Shown: positions 27,128 to 37,139 of the stretch, one piece after another
Position numbering within the stretch: the first letter of the stretch is position 1
Layout of the letters: each line of letters begins with the position of its first letter
Source: Chitinophagaceae bacterium
GTDB lineage: Bacteria; Bacteroidota; Bacteroidia; Chitinophagales; Chitinophagaceae
Length of the DNA: 64,000 bases
Direction of reading: 5' to 3'
NCBI GenBank assembly: GCA_947457465.1
Contig: CANGWB010000002.1
Location: 1 to 64,000 of the forward strand
The notes under the pieces: generated by a model
The model's database searches: none
What the model saw: only the letters and a program-made list of their open reading frames with translations
What the model was told of the DNA's origin: nothing
Program-made: the position numbers and the translations under genes

Positions 27128-28840
27128 TCAGCTCACACCCTTCTCTCTCATTACTCGATTTAACCACTTCAGCAATAGGAACAGCGCGATGGCGGGAACA
27201 ATTACGATGAAGAAGTTGGTGAGGAAGAAATCAGATTTATCTGGGTATTGCTCCCAGAGTCCGGAAAGGATACCTGACAGTTTATTTCCGATACTCACCG
27301 CCAGGAACCAGCCACCCATCATTAAGGAAGTAAGGCGGGGGGGACTCAATTTCGATACCAGCGAAAGTCCCATCGGAGACAAACAGAGCTCACCGATCGT
27401 AATCACTCCGTAACTAGCCCAGAGCCAAAGTGCAGATGCTTTGTCTGTAGACGAGTTGACTGACTTCGCGGCGGCTACCATTACAAATGCTGACAATGCA
27501 GTGATCAGCAACCCGATTGCGATCTTGGCGGGTGTAGAGGGTTCGCTGTTACGGCGGCGAAGGAAACCGAATACGCCTACGACTAGTGGGGTGAGAACAA
27601 TCACCCAAAATGGATTGATTGACTGGAATAATTCGGCCGATACGAGTTTCAGGTCACTGCCTGCGGCAGGTCTTTTGTTCTCAGGAAGATTCCGGAAATA
27701 CTCATGTGATGTAGTTCTTATCGTGATCTCGTTGGAAAGCTCTTTTGCAAGTTCCATATTTCCAGCCGCCTTCAATGAGTCACGGCGGGCCACTAATCCT
27801 TTTTTATACTCCTCAAATTGATCGGGTGGATAGTTTACGGATTCATGGTAGTTCACGGTTTGTGCCAGATCGAAATTCGCGGCGGCGTTTGAAATGCTTT
27901 CCGAAGGAGCACGGTCAGTGTACTCCTCCGCCCAAACAGTCAACGCATCCCCGTTCTGATGGAAGATCGCCCAGAATACAATCACACATGCCATGACGGT
28001 AAGCAGCGCTGCTATGGGACTTTTATCTTGCTTGCTGGCTTTCCACCAAAGCGAGATGTAATAAACGATAACGGGTAAACATCCGATCAGGAACGCATCA
28101 TTTCCGTCTGTTCCAAAGATGTTACCGGGAATCATCCAGCCAAGAATTCCAAATACGAAAACAGGGATGAAAACAGTGGCAATGATCCGACCCATCGGCA
28201 TATCCTCTGCTGTCGTGGGTTTGATCACGTCTACATCTTTTACATGTTTCATGCCGTTTATGAACCAGATCAATCCGATGATCATTCCTACGCCGGCAGC
28301 TGCAAAGGCATATCCCCATCCGTAATTAATCCGCATGTAGGCGGCAACGAAATTGCAGATGAACGCTCCTATGTTGATCCCCATATAAAAGATGTTGTAT
28401 CCCGCATCTTTCATGTGCTGGTTTTCCGGCTTATTGTACAGATTTCCGACTAGCGTGGAAATGTTCGGTTTGAAAAAGCCATTACCCACAATGATCAAGA
28501 GTAGTGCAATGTAGAAAGTCGTTTCACCGGGCATGGCCAAGCCAAAATATCCGGCTGCCATCAGGATCGCACCGATGATGATGCTTTTTCGATATCCTAG
28601 AACACGGTCGGCCAGTAATCCTCCAAGAAACGGTGTCAGGTATACCAAGCCCAGATACGTGCCGTATATATCAGATTTTTTTGTGGCACTGAATCCCATA
28701 CCCCCGTTATCAGCACTGTCCATCATATACAGGGAGAAAATTCCCAACATCAAGTAGTATCCAAATCGTTCCCACATTTCAGTGAAGAATAGAACGTAGA
28801 GTCCTTTCGGGTGACTCGTAGAGGTTTTTACGTCGCTCAT
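27128..28840 (-). CDS. Peptide MFS transporter (POT/PTR family)
   Basis: GLYVLFFTEMWERFGYYLMLGIFSLYM; GNGFFKPNISTLVGNLY; FYMGINIGAFICNF. Confidence 0.94.
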   Translation of the reverse strand: MSDVKTSTSHPKGLYVLFFTEMWERFGYYLMLGIFSLYMMDSADNGGMGFSATKKSDIYGTYLGLVYLTPFLGGLLADRVLGYRKSIIIGAILMAAGYFGLAMPGETTFYIALLLIIVGNGFFKPNISTLVGNLYNKPENQHMKDAGYNIFYMGINIGAFICNFVAAYMRINYGWGYAFAAAGVGMIIGLIWFINGMKHVKDVDVIKPTTAEDMPMGRIIATVFIPVFVFGILGWMIPGNIFGTDGNDAFLIGCLPVIVYYISLWWKASKQDKSPIAALLTVMACVIVFWAIFHQNGDALTVWAEEYTDRAPSESISNAAANFDLAQTVNYHESVNYPPDQFEEYKKGLVARRDSLKAAGNMELAKELSNEITIRTTSHEYFRNLPENKRPAAGSDLKLVSAELFQSINPFWVIVLTPLVVGVFGFLRRRNSEPSTPAKIAIGLLITALSAFVMVAAAKSVNSSTDKASALWLWASYGVITIGELCLSPMGLSLVSKLSPPRLTSLMMGGWFLAVSIGNKLSGILSGLWEQYPDKSDFFLTNFFIVIVPAIALFLLLKWLNRVMREKGVS

Positions 28841-28931
28841 CTAATTGATTTTAATTGTTCGACAAAATAGTAAAAAATGAATGAAACGTTCATTTCAGAG
28901 TATCTTTAGCGCGTTCCTTCAGCGTGTTATT

Positions 28932-30209
28932 ATGAATGTATTGATACTCGGTTCCGGCGGACGGGAACATGCCCTGGCCTGGAAGATGAAGCAGAGTCCG
29001 CTTTGTCAGCAACTTTTTATCGTGCCCGGTAACCCTGGTACCGAGGCCCTCGGCACGAATCTGCCCCTCTCTGTATCTGATTTCCCTTCGATCCGAAAGG
29101 CTTGTGCTGATCATCAGATCGGGTTGGTGTTGGTCGGACCGGAAGATCCGTTGGTACACGGACTTACTGATTTTTTGGAATCGGCCGATGAGCTCGGTGA
29201 TCTGATCGTGATCGGTCCATCCAAAGAAGGGGCCCAACTCGAGGGAAGTAAAGCATTCGCTAAGTCCTTCATGATCCGTCACGGTATTCCAACCGCCGGC
29301 TATCGAGAATTCAACGCCGAAAATTTCGAGGAAGGATTGCAATATTTGTCGGCCCACACCTTGCCGATTGTTTTGAAAGCAGATGGACTGGCTGCCGGAA
29401 AGGGCGTGGTGATAGCAACGGATCATGACGCTGCCAAGCAGACGTTCACTGAAATGATCCGCGAAGCTAAATTCGGTACGGCGGGTGCCAAAGTGGTGAT
29501 CGAACAATTTCTACAAGGCATCGAGATGTCGGTATTCGTGCTCACCGATGGAAATGATTATTTGATATTACCCGAAGCGAAAGACTACAAGCGGATCGGA
29601 GAAGGCGATACAGGGCTCAATACAGGTGGAATGGGAGCGGTCAGTCCCGTACCATTTGCCACGCCTGCGTTGATGAAGAATATTGAAGAGCAGATTGTCA
29701 AGCCTACGATCCGCGGGTTGCAACAGGAATCGATACGATATCGGGGCTTTGTCTTTATTGGGTTGATGATCGATAGCGACAAGCCCTATGTCATCGAATA
29801 TAATTGTCGCATGGGCGATCCGGAGACGGAAGTGGTGATGCCGCGCTTAGAATCCGACCTGTTGGAGCTGCTGATGGCAACGGCTGTGGGCATGTTAGCT
29901 GGTAAGCGAGTGGAGACCGATCCAAGAGCTGCAGCTACCATCGTAGCGGTCAGCGGCGGATACCCGGAGTCCTATGCAAAAGGATTTCCGATCACGGGGG
30001 TTGAATCGCTCGATCCGGATGCGCTTTTGTTTCACATGGGCACGACACAAAAAAATGGCGAGCTCGTCACGCAAGGCGGACGGGTACTGGCTGTTACCGC
30101 ATTCGGAAAGTCCATCACTGAAGCCGCCGCCAACGCACAATCACAACAGGCCAACATACAGTTCGAAGGAAAATACCTGCGGCGCGACATCGGCTACGAG
30201 TTCCCCTAA
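28932..30209 (+). CDS. purD: Phosphoribosylamine--glycine ligase
   Basis: MNVLILGSGGREHALAWKMKQSP; ATP-grasp VLKADGLAAGKGVVIA; start re-assigned from 28881 to the ATG at 28932. Confidence 0.96.
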   Translation: MNVLILGSGGREHALAWKMKQSPLCQQLFIVPGNPGTEALGTNLPLSVSDFPSIRKACADHQIGLVLVGPEDPLVHGLTDFLESADELGDLIVIGPSKEGAQLEGSKAFAKSFMIRHGIPTAGYREFNAENFEEGLQYLSAHTLPIVLKADGLAAGKGVVIATDHDAAKQTFTEMIREAKFGTAGAKVVIEQFLQGIEMSVFVLTDGNDYLILPEAKDYKRIGEGDTGLNTGGMGAVSPVPFATPALMKNIEEQIVKPTIRGLQQESIRYRGFVFIGLMIDSDKPYVIEYNCRMGDPETEVVMPRLESDLLELLMATAVGMLAGKRVETDPRAAATIVAVSGGYPESYAKGFPITGVESLDPDALLFHMGTTQKNGELVTQGGRVLAVTAFGKSITEAAANAQSQQANIQFEGKYLRRDIGYEFP

Positions 30210-30210
30210 C

Positions 30211-30273
30211 ATTCAACCCTAAACTACTTCATCTTTCATCCTTCACCTTTCACCCTTCATCCTTAACCCTTCA
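30211..30273 (+). repeat. Nine-unit 7-bp-period array filling the purD-TDO intergenic region
   Basis: ATTCAAC CCTAAAC TACTTCA TCTTTCA TCCTTCA CCTTTCA CCCTTCA TCCTTAA CCCTTCA; the last A is the A of the TDO ATG. Confidence 0.85.
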
Positions 30274-31259
30274 TGCATTACGACGATTATCTCCAACTCG
30301 ATAAGATCCTGAATGCGCAGGATCCGGAAAGTGTCAAAAAGGGAAAACCCGCTCACGATGAATCTCTCTTCATAGTGATCCACCAGGCCTATGAACTTTG
30401 GTTCAAGCAGCTTCATACCGAAGTGGATTCGGCGCTTCAGTTGTTGAAGAATCCTGCGTTGAATGATAATTCACCGGAGTTGCAGACGCTGGTGCATCGG
30501 CTCGATCGTTGTACGATCATCCTGCGGGTATTGGTGAATCAGATCGATATCATGGAAACCATGACGCCTTCTGATTTTCTGGAATTCAGAGATCTGCTTC
30601 GCCCTGCGAGTGGATTTCAGAGCTGGCAATTCAAGGAGTTGGAAGCCAAACTGGGACTGAAATATGCACACCGGCACGGACAGGAATATTATACCTCACA
30701 ACTTCGTCCCGAACAAGTGGAGCTGATCCGAAAAGCTGAATCCGAGCAATCCATCTTGCAATTATTGAATGCCTGGCTTGAACGGATGCCTTTTCTTGAT
30801 GAGGAGGCCGCTGATTTTTGGCCGCTCTACACGGCTGCCTACAAAAGCAGTTTATCACCCGAAGAACAATCTGCCGCAGCAGCTTTCGATCAGATCTTTT
30901 TAGAGGAAAATACCGAGCGTACGCTCTCGCCCCGGGCCTGTCGCGCGGCACTGTTCATTATGCTGCATCGGGGATACCCGCTATTGCACTTACCCTTCCG
31001 CTTGCTGAATGTGTTATTGGAGATCGACAGTCAGTTGAGTTTGTGGCGCTACCGGCACATGAATATGGTGCAACGCATTATCGGTATTCGGATGGGTACG
31101 GGTGGAAGTACCGGCAAAGACTACTTGAAAGGAGCAGCGGATAAGCATTATATCTTCCGGGAGATCGCGGGGCTGACTAGTTTTCTGGTCGCCTCCGAAA
31201 AAATTCCGCCGATCTCATCCGATGCACAGCAATTACTGGGTTTTCGATTTCATAAATAG
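30273..31259 (+). CDS. Tryptophan 2,3-dioxygenase
   Basis: MHYDDYLQLDKIL...HDESLFIVIHQAYELWFKQ; RIIGIRMGTGGSTGKDYLKG. Confidence 0.93.
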   Translation: MHYDDYLQLDKILNAQDPESVKKGKPAHDESLFIVIHQAYELWFKQLHTEVDSALQLLKNPALNDNSPELQTLVHRLDRCTIILRVLVNQIDIMETMTPSDFLEFRDLLRPASGFQSWQFKELEAKLGLKYAHRHGQEYYTSQLRPEQVELIRKAESEQSILQLLNAWLERMPFLDEEAADFWPLYTAAYKSSLSPEEQSAAAAFDQIFLEENTERTLSPRACRAALFIMLHRGYPLLHLPFRLLNVLLEIDSQLSLWRYRHMNMVQRIIGIRMGTGGSTGKDYLKGAADKHYIFREIAGLTSFLVASEKIPPISSDAQQLLGFRFHK

Positions 31260-32435
31260 GCCCAGATAGACAGCTACCAACAAGGCGACGAGCGCACTTG
31301 TAAAAAAAGGTAGTGAAGGGTAGCCAACCGTCCAGAGTGTGCCGGCAACTCCGCTGGCCAGCCAGATCGATATACTTTCCATCGAAGTATAAAAGCCGAG
31401 TGCCGTACCGGTTTCTTTCGGATCAACTCGTTCTGTGATCCACGCTTTGATCATGCCTTCGGTGGCGGCTGCATAAATACCATACAGACAAAAAAGAAGG
31501 AGAATGACCTGATCGCCCGGGCGAAAGCCGAAACCTAAGTAAACAATGGAAAAGAGCAGAAATCCGATCGTGATCATGCGCTGGGTTCCGATCTTCTGTG
31601 CCCACTTGCCCAATGGGTAGGCTGTCAGGGCGTAAACGGCATTGTATAAAATGTAGGCCCCGATGACCCAGGCATCCGGGGGGATGACTTGGTCCCAAAG
31701 TTTGATCGGGTCCGCTCCGATGCTCTCCCTAGCCATCAATAGTAAAAAGATATCCGCGCTGTTGAAGAGTGCAAATAGCAACAGGGCGGGGATCATTCTT
31801 CGAAACGCAGGATGGGCATCCTTCCAGTAATGCAGGTAGCTGAAGAACCCACCACGGGTAGATTTTGATACCGATCTTTTGCCCTCCTTTAACGTGAAAA
31901 GTAGAAGAACGGATAAAATTCCCGGAAGGAAGGCGAGCAGGAACAGGGTGGCATAGTCGCCCGGATGAAACAACAGATAACAAAGGGCCAATAGCGGACC
32001 GATCGCGGCGCCCCAGGTATCCATGCTGCGGTGAAAACCGAAAACCGTGGCCTTGTTGGGACCGGCTTCTTGTGCCAGCCAGGCATCTCGGGGGGCCGTC
32101 CGCATCCCTTTGCCTAGTCGATCCATTCCCCGTACGCCCAGGATCCAGATCGGATTAGACAGCCAGCCCATCAGGGGTTTTGAAAGGGCACTAAGCGTAT
32201 AGCCCCATTGAATGAAGGGGAGTCGGCGACCGATCTCGTCGCTTCTTTTTCCGAAGTAGCCTTTGCTGATGCCGGCCAGCAATTGAACCGAGCCTTCGAG
32301 CCATCCGATCCCAGCCACAGAAAATCCGATCTGTTGGAGGTAAAGCGGTACGATCGGGTAGAGCATTTCACTGGCCATGTCGGTCAGCAAACTGACCCAG
32401 GCCAGCACCCAGATGATGCGGCTGAATGTGGGCAT
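31233..32435 (-). CDS. MFS transporter
   Basis: 400 aa polytopic; RGMDRLGKGMRTAPRDAWLA MFS loop motif. Confidence 0.88.
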   Translation of the reverse strand: MPTFSRIIWVLAWVSLLTDMASEMLYPIVPLYLQQIGFSVAGIGWLEGSVQLLAGISKGYFGKRSDEIGRRLPFIQWGYTLSALSKPLMGWLSNPIWILGVRGMDRLGKGMRTAPRDAWLAQEAGPNKATVFGFHRSMDTWGAAIGPLLALCYLLFHPGDYATLFLLAFLPGILSVLLLFTLKEGKRSVSKSTRGGFFSYLHYWKDAHPAFRRMIPALLLFALFNSADIFLLLMARESIGADPIKLWDQVIPPDAWVIGAYILYNAVYALTAYPLGKWAQKIGTQRMITIGFLLFSIVYLGFGFRPGDQVILLLFCLYGIYAAATEGMIKAWITERVDPKETGTALGFYTSMESISIWLASGVAGTLWTVGYPSLPFFTSALVALLVAVYLGLFMKSKTQ

Positions 32436-32554
32436 GGACCAATTTACTGATTCCGATTTTTTGAATTTGGATTTTCCCTCGGAAATCCGCTTTTCCTCCT
32501 TGAAAATTCAGATTATTTGCCAACCTTTGTCTTCATTAATCTTCAGCAATTTTC

Positions 32555-33580
32555 ATGGGCATTTTCAATTGGTTTACACAGGAGATCGCGATCGATCTGG
32601 GCACCGCGAACACCTTGATCATTCACAACGACGAAGTTGTCGTGAATGAACCCAGTATCGTGGCATTGAATCGCAACAATCCCAAAGAGGTATTGGCGGT
32701 TGGACGCAAAGCCTTGATGATGCATGAAAAAACGCACGAGAGCATTCGTACGGTGCGTCCCTTGAAAGATGGTGTGATCGCGGATTTCAATGCAGCTGAG
32801 CTGATGATCCGTGAATTGATCAAGTTGGTATATCCGAAAAAACCATTGTTCCCACCCAGCTGGCGTATGATGATCTGCATTCCGTCTTCCATCACGGAAG
32901 TAGAGAAGCGTGCCGTGCGCGATAGTGCTGAGCAAGCCGGTGCGAAAGAAGTGTATCTCATTCACGAACCGATGGCTGCTGCCTTGGGTATCGGTATTGA
33001 TGTAAGTGAACCTGTTGGTAATATGATCATCGACATCGGTGGCGGTACAACCGGTATCACGATCATTGCGCTCGCCGGTATAGTATGTGATCAATCCATT
33101 CGTGTGGCCGGTGATGAATTCACAGCCGACATCATGGAAGCACTTCGTCGTTATCACAGTTTATTGATCGGTGAGCGTTCCGCTGAACAGATCAAGATCC
33201 ATGTGGGTGCAGCTATGAAAGAGTTGGAAAATCCACCGCCTGATTTTGCCGTGAATGGTCGTGACCTTGTAACCGGTATTCCGAAGCAGATCATGGTGAG
33301 TTATCAGGAGATCGCTGAAGCATTGGACAAGAGCGTATTCAAAATAGAAGAAGCTATTCTAAAAGCCCTGGAGCAAACCCCACCTGAGTTGGCGGCGGAC
33401 ATCTATCGTCGTGGCTTGTATCTGACTGGTGGTGGTGCCTTGCTGCGCGGATTGGATAAGCGTCTCAGTGCCAAGATCAAGTTGCCCGTTCATATTGCAG
33501 ATGATCCGCTGAAGAGTGTGGTCACCGGTACGGGCATCGCGCTGAAAAATTATAGTCAGTATCCCTTCGTGATGCGATAG
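32555..33580 (+). CDS. mreB: Rod shape-determining protein MreB
   Basis: IAIDLGTANTLIIHNDEVVVNEPSIVAL; MIIDIGGGTTGITIIALAGIV. Confidence 0.97.
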   Translation: MGIFNWFTQEIAIDLGTANTLIIHNDEVVVNEPSIVALNRNNPKEVLAVGRKALMMHEKTHESIRTVRPLKDGVIADFNAAELMIRELIKLVYPKKPLFPPSWRMMICIPSSITEVEKRAVRDSAEQAGAKEVYLIHEPMAAALGIGIDVSEPVGNMIIDIGGGTTGITIIALAGIVCDQSIRVAGDEFTADIMEALRRYHSLLIGERSAEQIKIHVGAAMKELENPPPDFAVNGRDLVTGIPKQIMVSYQEIAEALDKSVFKIEEAILKALEQTPPELAADIYRRGLYLTGGGALLRGLDKRLSAKIKLPVHIADDPLKSVVTGTGIALKNYSQYPFVMR

Positions 33581-33585
33581 TATCC

Positions 33586-34461
33586 ATGCGGAACGTTCTT
33601 CTTTTCATCCGGCGTTATCACACCTTTCTGTTGTTTCTGCTTTTGCAGATCATCTCTTGGTGGTTTCTGGCCAGCTTCAATCGGTTTCATGAAGCTCGTT
33701 TCCTTACAGCCGCTCAAGAGGTCACCGGCTCGATCAATAGTCGATACGATCGGGTAGAGGATTTTTTTCAATTACGTGCCGAGAATGAACGCGTGCATCA
33801 ACTCAACGACTCACTTTTGCAACTGCTTCCTGCTAACACCTTGTTGGTAGATACCCAGCAGATCGAAAAAGAGGAGATCACTTTAGATAGTGTAAAGCGC
33901 CTGCGTCGATATGTGTATCGACCTGCTACTGTCATCTACAACACTGTTAATGAGGAGAAGAATTATTTTCAGATCGATCGAGGTTCGGCGCAGGGCATTC
34001 GGGAAAATATGGCTGTGCTGAATTCAGATGGTTCTGCCGTGGGTGTGATCGTATTCGTCAGTCCGAATTTCGCCCAGGCCATGAGTCTGTTGCACGTGCA
34101 GCAACGTGTAAATGCCGCCCTGAAAAAGACAGGGGATTTCGGCACATTGGAATGGGATGGCGCGCATCCCGATCGACTGATCCTGAAAGGCATTCCGAAA
34201 AGTTTATTTCTGAAGATCGGCGATACGGTTGTCACCAGTACCTATTCATTCAATTTCCCTCCGGGAAAGATGTTGGGTACGGTCAGCGCCCTTTCGACCG
34301 ACAAGCGCACGAATTTCCATGTGATCGAAGTAAAGCCTGCCGCTAATTTCCGGAACCTGCAACAAGTGTTTGTGGTGGAGAACCTGCAAATGGATGAGCA
34401 GGTGAATCTGAATCGGGAAGCCCGCAAGCGGATCGAGGACCCCAAAAATCGTAAACCATGA
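33586..34461 (+). CDS. mreC: Rod shape-determining protein MreC
   Basis: Position between mreB and mreD; NYFQIDRGSAQGIRENMAVLNSDG. Confidence 0.93.
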   Translation: MRNVLLFIRRYHTFLLFLLLQIISWWFLASFNRFHEARFLTAAQEVTGSINSRYDRVEDFFQLRAENERVHQLNDSLLQLLPANTLLVDTQQIEKEEITLDSVKRLRRYVYRPATVIYNTVNEEKNYFQIDRGSAQGIRENMAVLNSDGSAVGVIVFVSPNFAQAMSLLHVQQRVNAALKKTGDFGTLEWDGAHPDRLILKGIPKSLFLKIGDTVVTSTYSFNFPPGKMLGTVSALSTDKRTNFHVIEVKPAANFRNLQQVFVVENLQMDEQVNLNREARKRIEDPKNRKP

Positions 34462-34991
34462 CCGGCTTCATCCGATATTTTTTCCGGGCCCTGTTGCTGG
34501 TGGCGGTTCAGGTTTACCTCCTGAATAAAGTACCTCATCTGCATCGATTGGTGTTGCCTTCCCTCTACTTTGTGTTTGTATTGTGGCTTCCCTTTTCCAT
34601 GAGCCGAACGGGGTTGTTGTTCACGAGCTTTTTACTTGGGCTCTCGGTTGATTATTTCAGCCTCACACCCGGTCTGCATGCAGCCGCCTGTGTGCTGATC
34701 GCCTATCTGCGCCCCTACCTGATCACGATACTCATGCCCCGCGATACGCAGGAGTTTCAGTATCCCGAACCCGCCGTCAAGGCCATGCAGTGGGCGCCCT
34801 ATGTGGTGTACATACTCATCTTATCCTTCGTTCACCATTTTTACCTCACCTTTCTTCAGTGGCTCAGCGTAGGGTCGTTCTGGTCCTTCCTGGGGAAGAC
34901 ACTTCTGGGCACCCTGATCAGTTTTTTGCTCATCCTCACGGCCGATCTGCTCTTCCCACGTCAACAATCTTACCGAACCAATACGGCCTGA
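34458..34991 (+). CDS. mreD: Rod shape-determining protein MreD
   Basis: Small polytopic protein overlapping mreC; synteny. Confidence 0.85.
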   Translation: MTGFIRYFFRALLLVAVQVYLLNKVPHLHRLVLPSLYFVFVLWLPFSMSRTGLLFTSFLLGLSVDYFSLTPGLHAAACVLIAYLRPYLITILMPRDTQEFQYPEPAVKAMQWAPYVVYILILSFVHHFYLTFLQWLSVGSFWSFLGKTLLGTLISFLLILTADLLFPRQQSYRTNTA

Positions 34992-35057
34992 TCAGTATTT
35001 GATTTGGAGCACGCGCCTCCGCATGCGTAATTTGTACCGCGATTCCCTTCGCTTACT

Positions 35058-37139
35058 ATGTCCGTTTATCACCAAGCCCGCAGCCGCAGCATCCAGCTTC
35101 TTGTACTGGTTGTATTTCTGATCATCCTGCTTCGTCTTTTCTATTTGCAGGTGATCGATGAACGTTATCGTCAATTGGCGATGGACAATGCCGTCTACGC
35201 CAAAGTCATTTATCCGGAACGCGGGATCATCTATGATCGTAAAGGGAAAGCCATTCTCAACAACACCATCATTTATGATTTGATGGTGACACCCGCTGAA
35301 GTGAAAGGGATCGATACGCTGGAGTTATGTCGCTTGCTCGAGATGGACACGGCTGAATTCCGAAAGCGAATGATCGATGCGATCGTCAAGAATACCGCTG
35401 TTCGTCCCTCTGTCTTTCGCGGACTGTTGACTAAAGAGTTACAGGCAAGGTTCGAAGAGAATGGATGGAAATTTCCGGGCTTCAATCTGGTCGAGCGTCC
35501 GCTTCGCTATTATCCCTTCGGTGCCGGTGCGCACATCCTTGGCTATGTACGGGAGGTGGATGGCAAAGACATTGATCGTTCTCGTAACTTTTATCGGCAG
35601 GGTGATTATATCGGTAAGACAGGCCTAGAATCCTTCTATGAAAATGTGTTGATGGGACAACGAGGGGTTCAGTACATGATCAAGGATAATAAAAATCGGT
35701 TGGTGGGGCATTATGAGAATGGTGATTTCGATACAGCTTCCTCAGCCGGTAGAAGTTTACGTACCTATATCGACATCGAACTGCAACAGCTGGCGGAAAA
35801 GTTGATGAGTAATAAGGTGGGCGGATTGGTTGCACTCGATCCAAAGACCGGCGGGATATTGGCGATGGTATCCGGGCCGAATTACAATCCCAATGATTTG
35901 ACGGGCACAAGTGGAAGCGCCAATTACAGTCGGATGGTATTGGATGTGACGGGGCCGATGCTCAACCGCGCCATTGCCGGACGCTATGAACCCGGATCGA
36001 CGTTCAAACCCTTGGGCGGACTGGTCGCACTGGGTGAAGGCGTGATCAACCCGGGATTTGGTTATCCCTGCGGTGGCCGTTACAATGCTTGCGGTCATGG
36101 TAAACCAGCCTGTACACACGCCGGCGGCGGACACGCGGCGAATCTTCGTCTCGCGATCGCGAACTCTTGCAACTCCTATTTTTCCCACATCTACCGGATG
36201 ACGGTCGACCAACCCAAATACGGCTCTGTAAAAAAAGGGTATTTGCATTGGCGTGAATACATGAATGCTTTCGGATTGGGTGTGAAGCTGGGCGTGGACC
36301 TGCCGGGTGAGAGTAGTGGTAATATTGCGGATACCTCGGTCTACAACCGGGAGAATGACAATCGATGGACCTCCTGCACCAATCTGACCTTGGGCATCGG
36401 CCAGGATAAAATGCTGACCACACCCTTGCAAATGGCCAATGCCATGGCCATCATCTGCAATCGCGGGTATTACTATGCACCCCATTTTGTAGAGAAGATC
36501 GAAGGAGAAACAGAACTGGATTCCGCACTGGTGAATCCTTATCGACGTAAACACGAAGTACTCACCGGTATTCCCGATACCGCTTATCGCGCGGTGATCG
36601 AGGGAATGAGTGATGTGGTTAAAATGGGAACGGCCCGTGTGGCACAGATCCCAGGGATAGAAGTTTGTGCCAAGACCGGTACGGCGGAGAACTATACCAT
36701 TCTCGACGGACGAAAGATCAAGCTCCCGAACAACTCCATGTTCGTTTGCTTCGCACCCAAAGAAAATCCGAAGATCGCCATCGCTGTGTTCGTGCAGAAT
36801 GCAGGATTTGGAGCTACTTGGGCTGGACCAATCTCTCGCATCCTCATAGAGAAATACTTGAATGACACCATCAGCACCCGAAGCAAAGCCGACTCGGCAC
36901 GTATCTCCGCGGCCAACCTCATGCCTGCCTATTTCAAACGCCTGCAGGTGAAAGAGGATTCACTTCGTGCACGTCAATGGTTCAAGCTCACGAAAGACAG
37001 TTCTTACTTGAAACGCATCACACGTCGATCTATCCCGGCAACGCCTGCACGCAATAAAAAAGATCAGACTGAGCGAGCGGTAGCCTGGATACCTGAAAAC
37101 AGAAAAACCATCGGCACGGAGGTTGCCTTAAGCAGATGA
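35058..37139 (+). CDS. mrdA: Penicillin-binding protein 2
   Basis: PERGIIYDRKGKAILNN; EPGSTFKPLGGLVAL; SNSCNSYFSH; KTGTAEN. Confidence 0.95.
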   Translation: MSVYHQARSRSIQLLVLVVFLIILLRLFYLQVIDERYRQLAMDNAVYAKVIYPERGIIYDRKGKAILNNTIIYDLMVTPAEVKGIDTLELCRLLEMDTAEFRKRMIDAIVKNTAVRPSVFRGLLTKELQARFEENGWKFPGFNLVERPLRYYPFGAGAHILGYVREVDGKDIDRSRNFYRQGDYIGKTGLESFYENVLMGQRGVQYMIKDNKNRLVGHYENGDFDTASSAGRSLRTYIDIELQQLAEKLMSNKVGGLVALDPKTGGILAMVSGPNYNPNDLTGTSGSANYSRMVLDVTGPMLNRAIAGRYEPGSTFKPLGGLVALGEGVINPGFGYPCGGRYNACGHGKPACTHAGGGHAANLRLAIANSCNSYFSHIYRMTVDQPKYGSVKKGYLHWREYMNAFGLGVKLGVDLPGESSGNIADTSVYNRENDNRWTSCTNLTLGIGQDKMLTTPLQMANAMAIICNRGYYYAPHFVEKIEGETELDSALVNPYRRKHEVLTGIPDTAYRAVIEGMSDVVKMGTARVAQIPGIEVCAKTGTAENYTILDGRKIKLPNNSMFVCFAPKENPKIAIAVFVQNAGFGATWAGPISRILIEKYLNDTISTRSKADSARISAANLMPAYFKRLQVKEDSLRARQWFKLTKDSSYLKRITRRSIPATPARNKKDQTERAVAWIPENRKTIGTEVALSR

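Noticed and set aside
28890-29507. 205-aa minus-strand ORF
   Set aside because: Antisense to purD; no independent support.
35757-36554. 265-aa minus-strand ORF
   Set aside because: Antisense to PBP2, low-complexity translated composition; shadow ORF.
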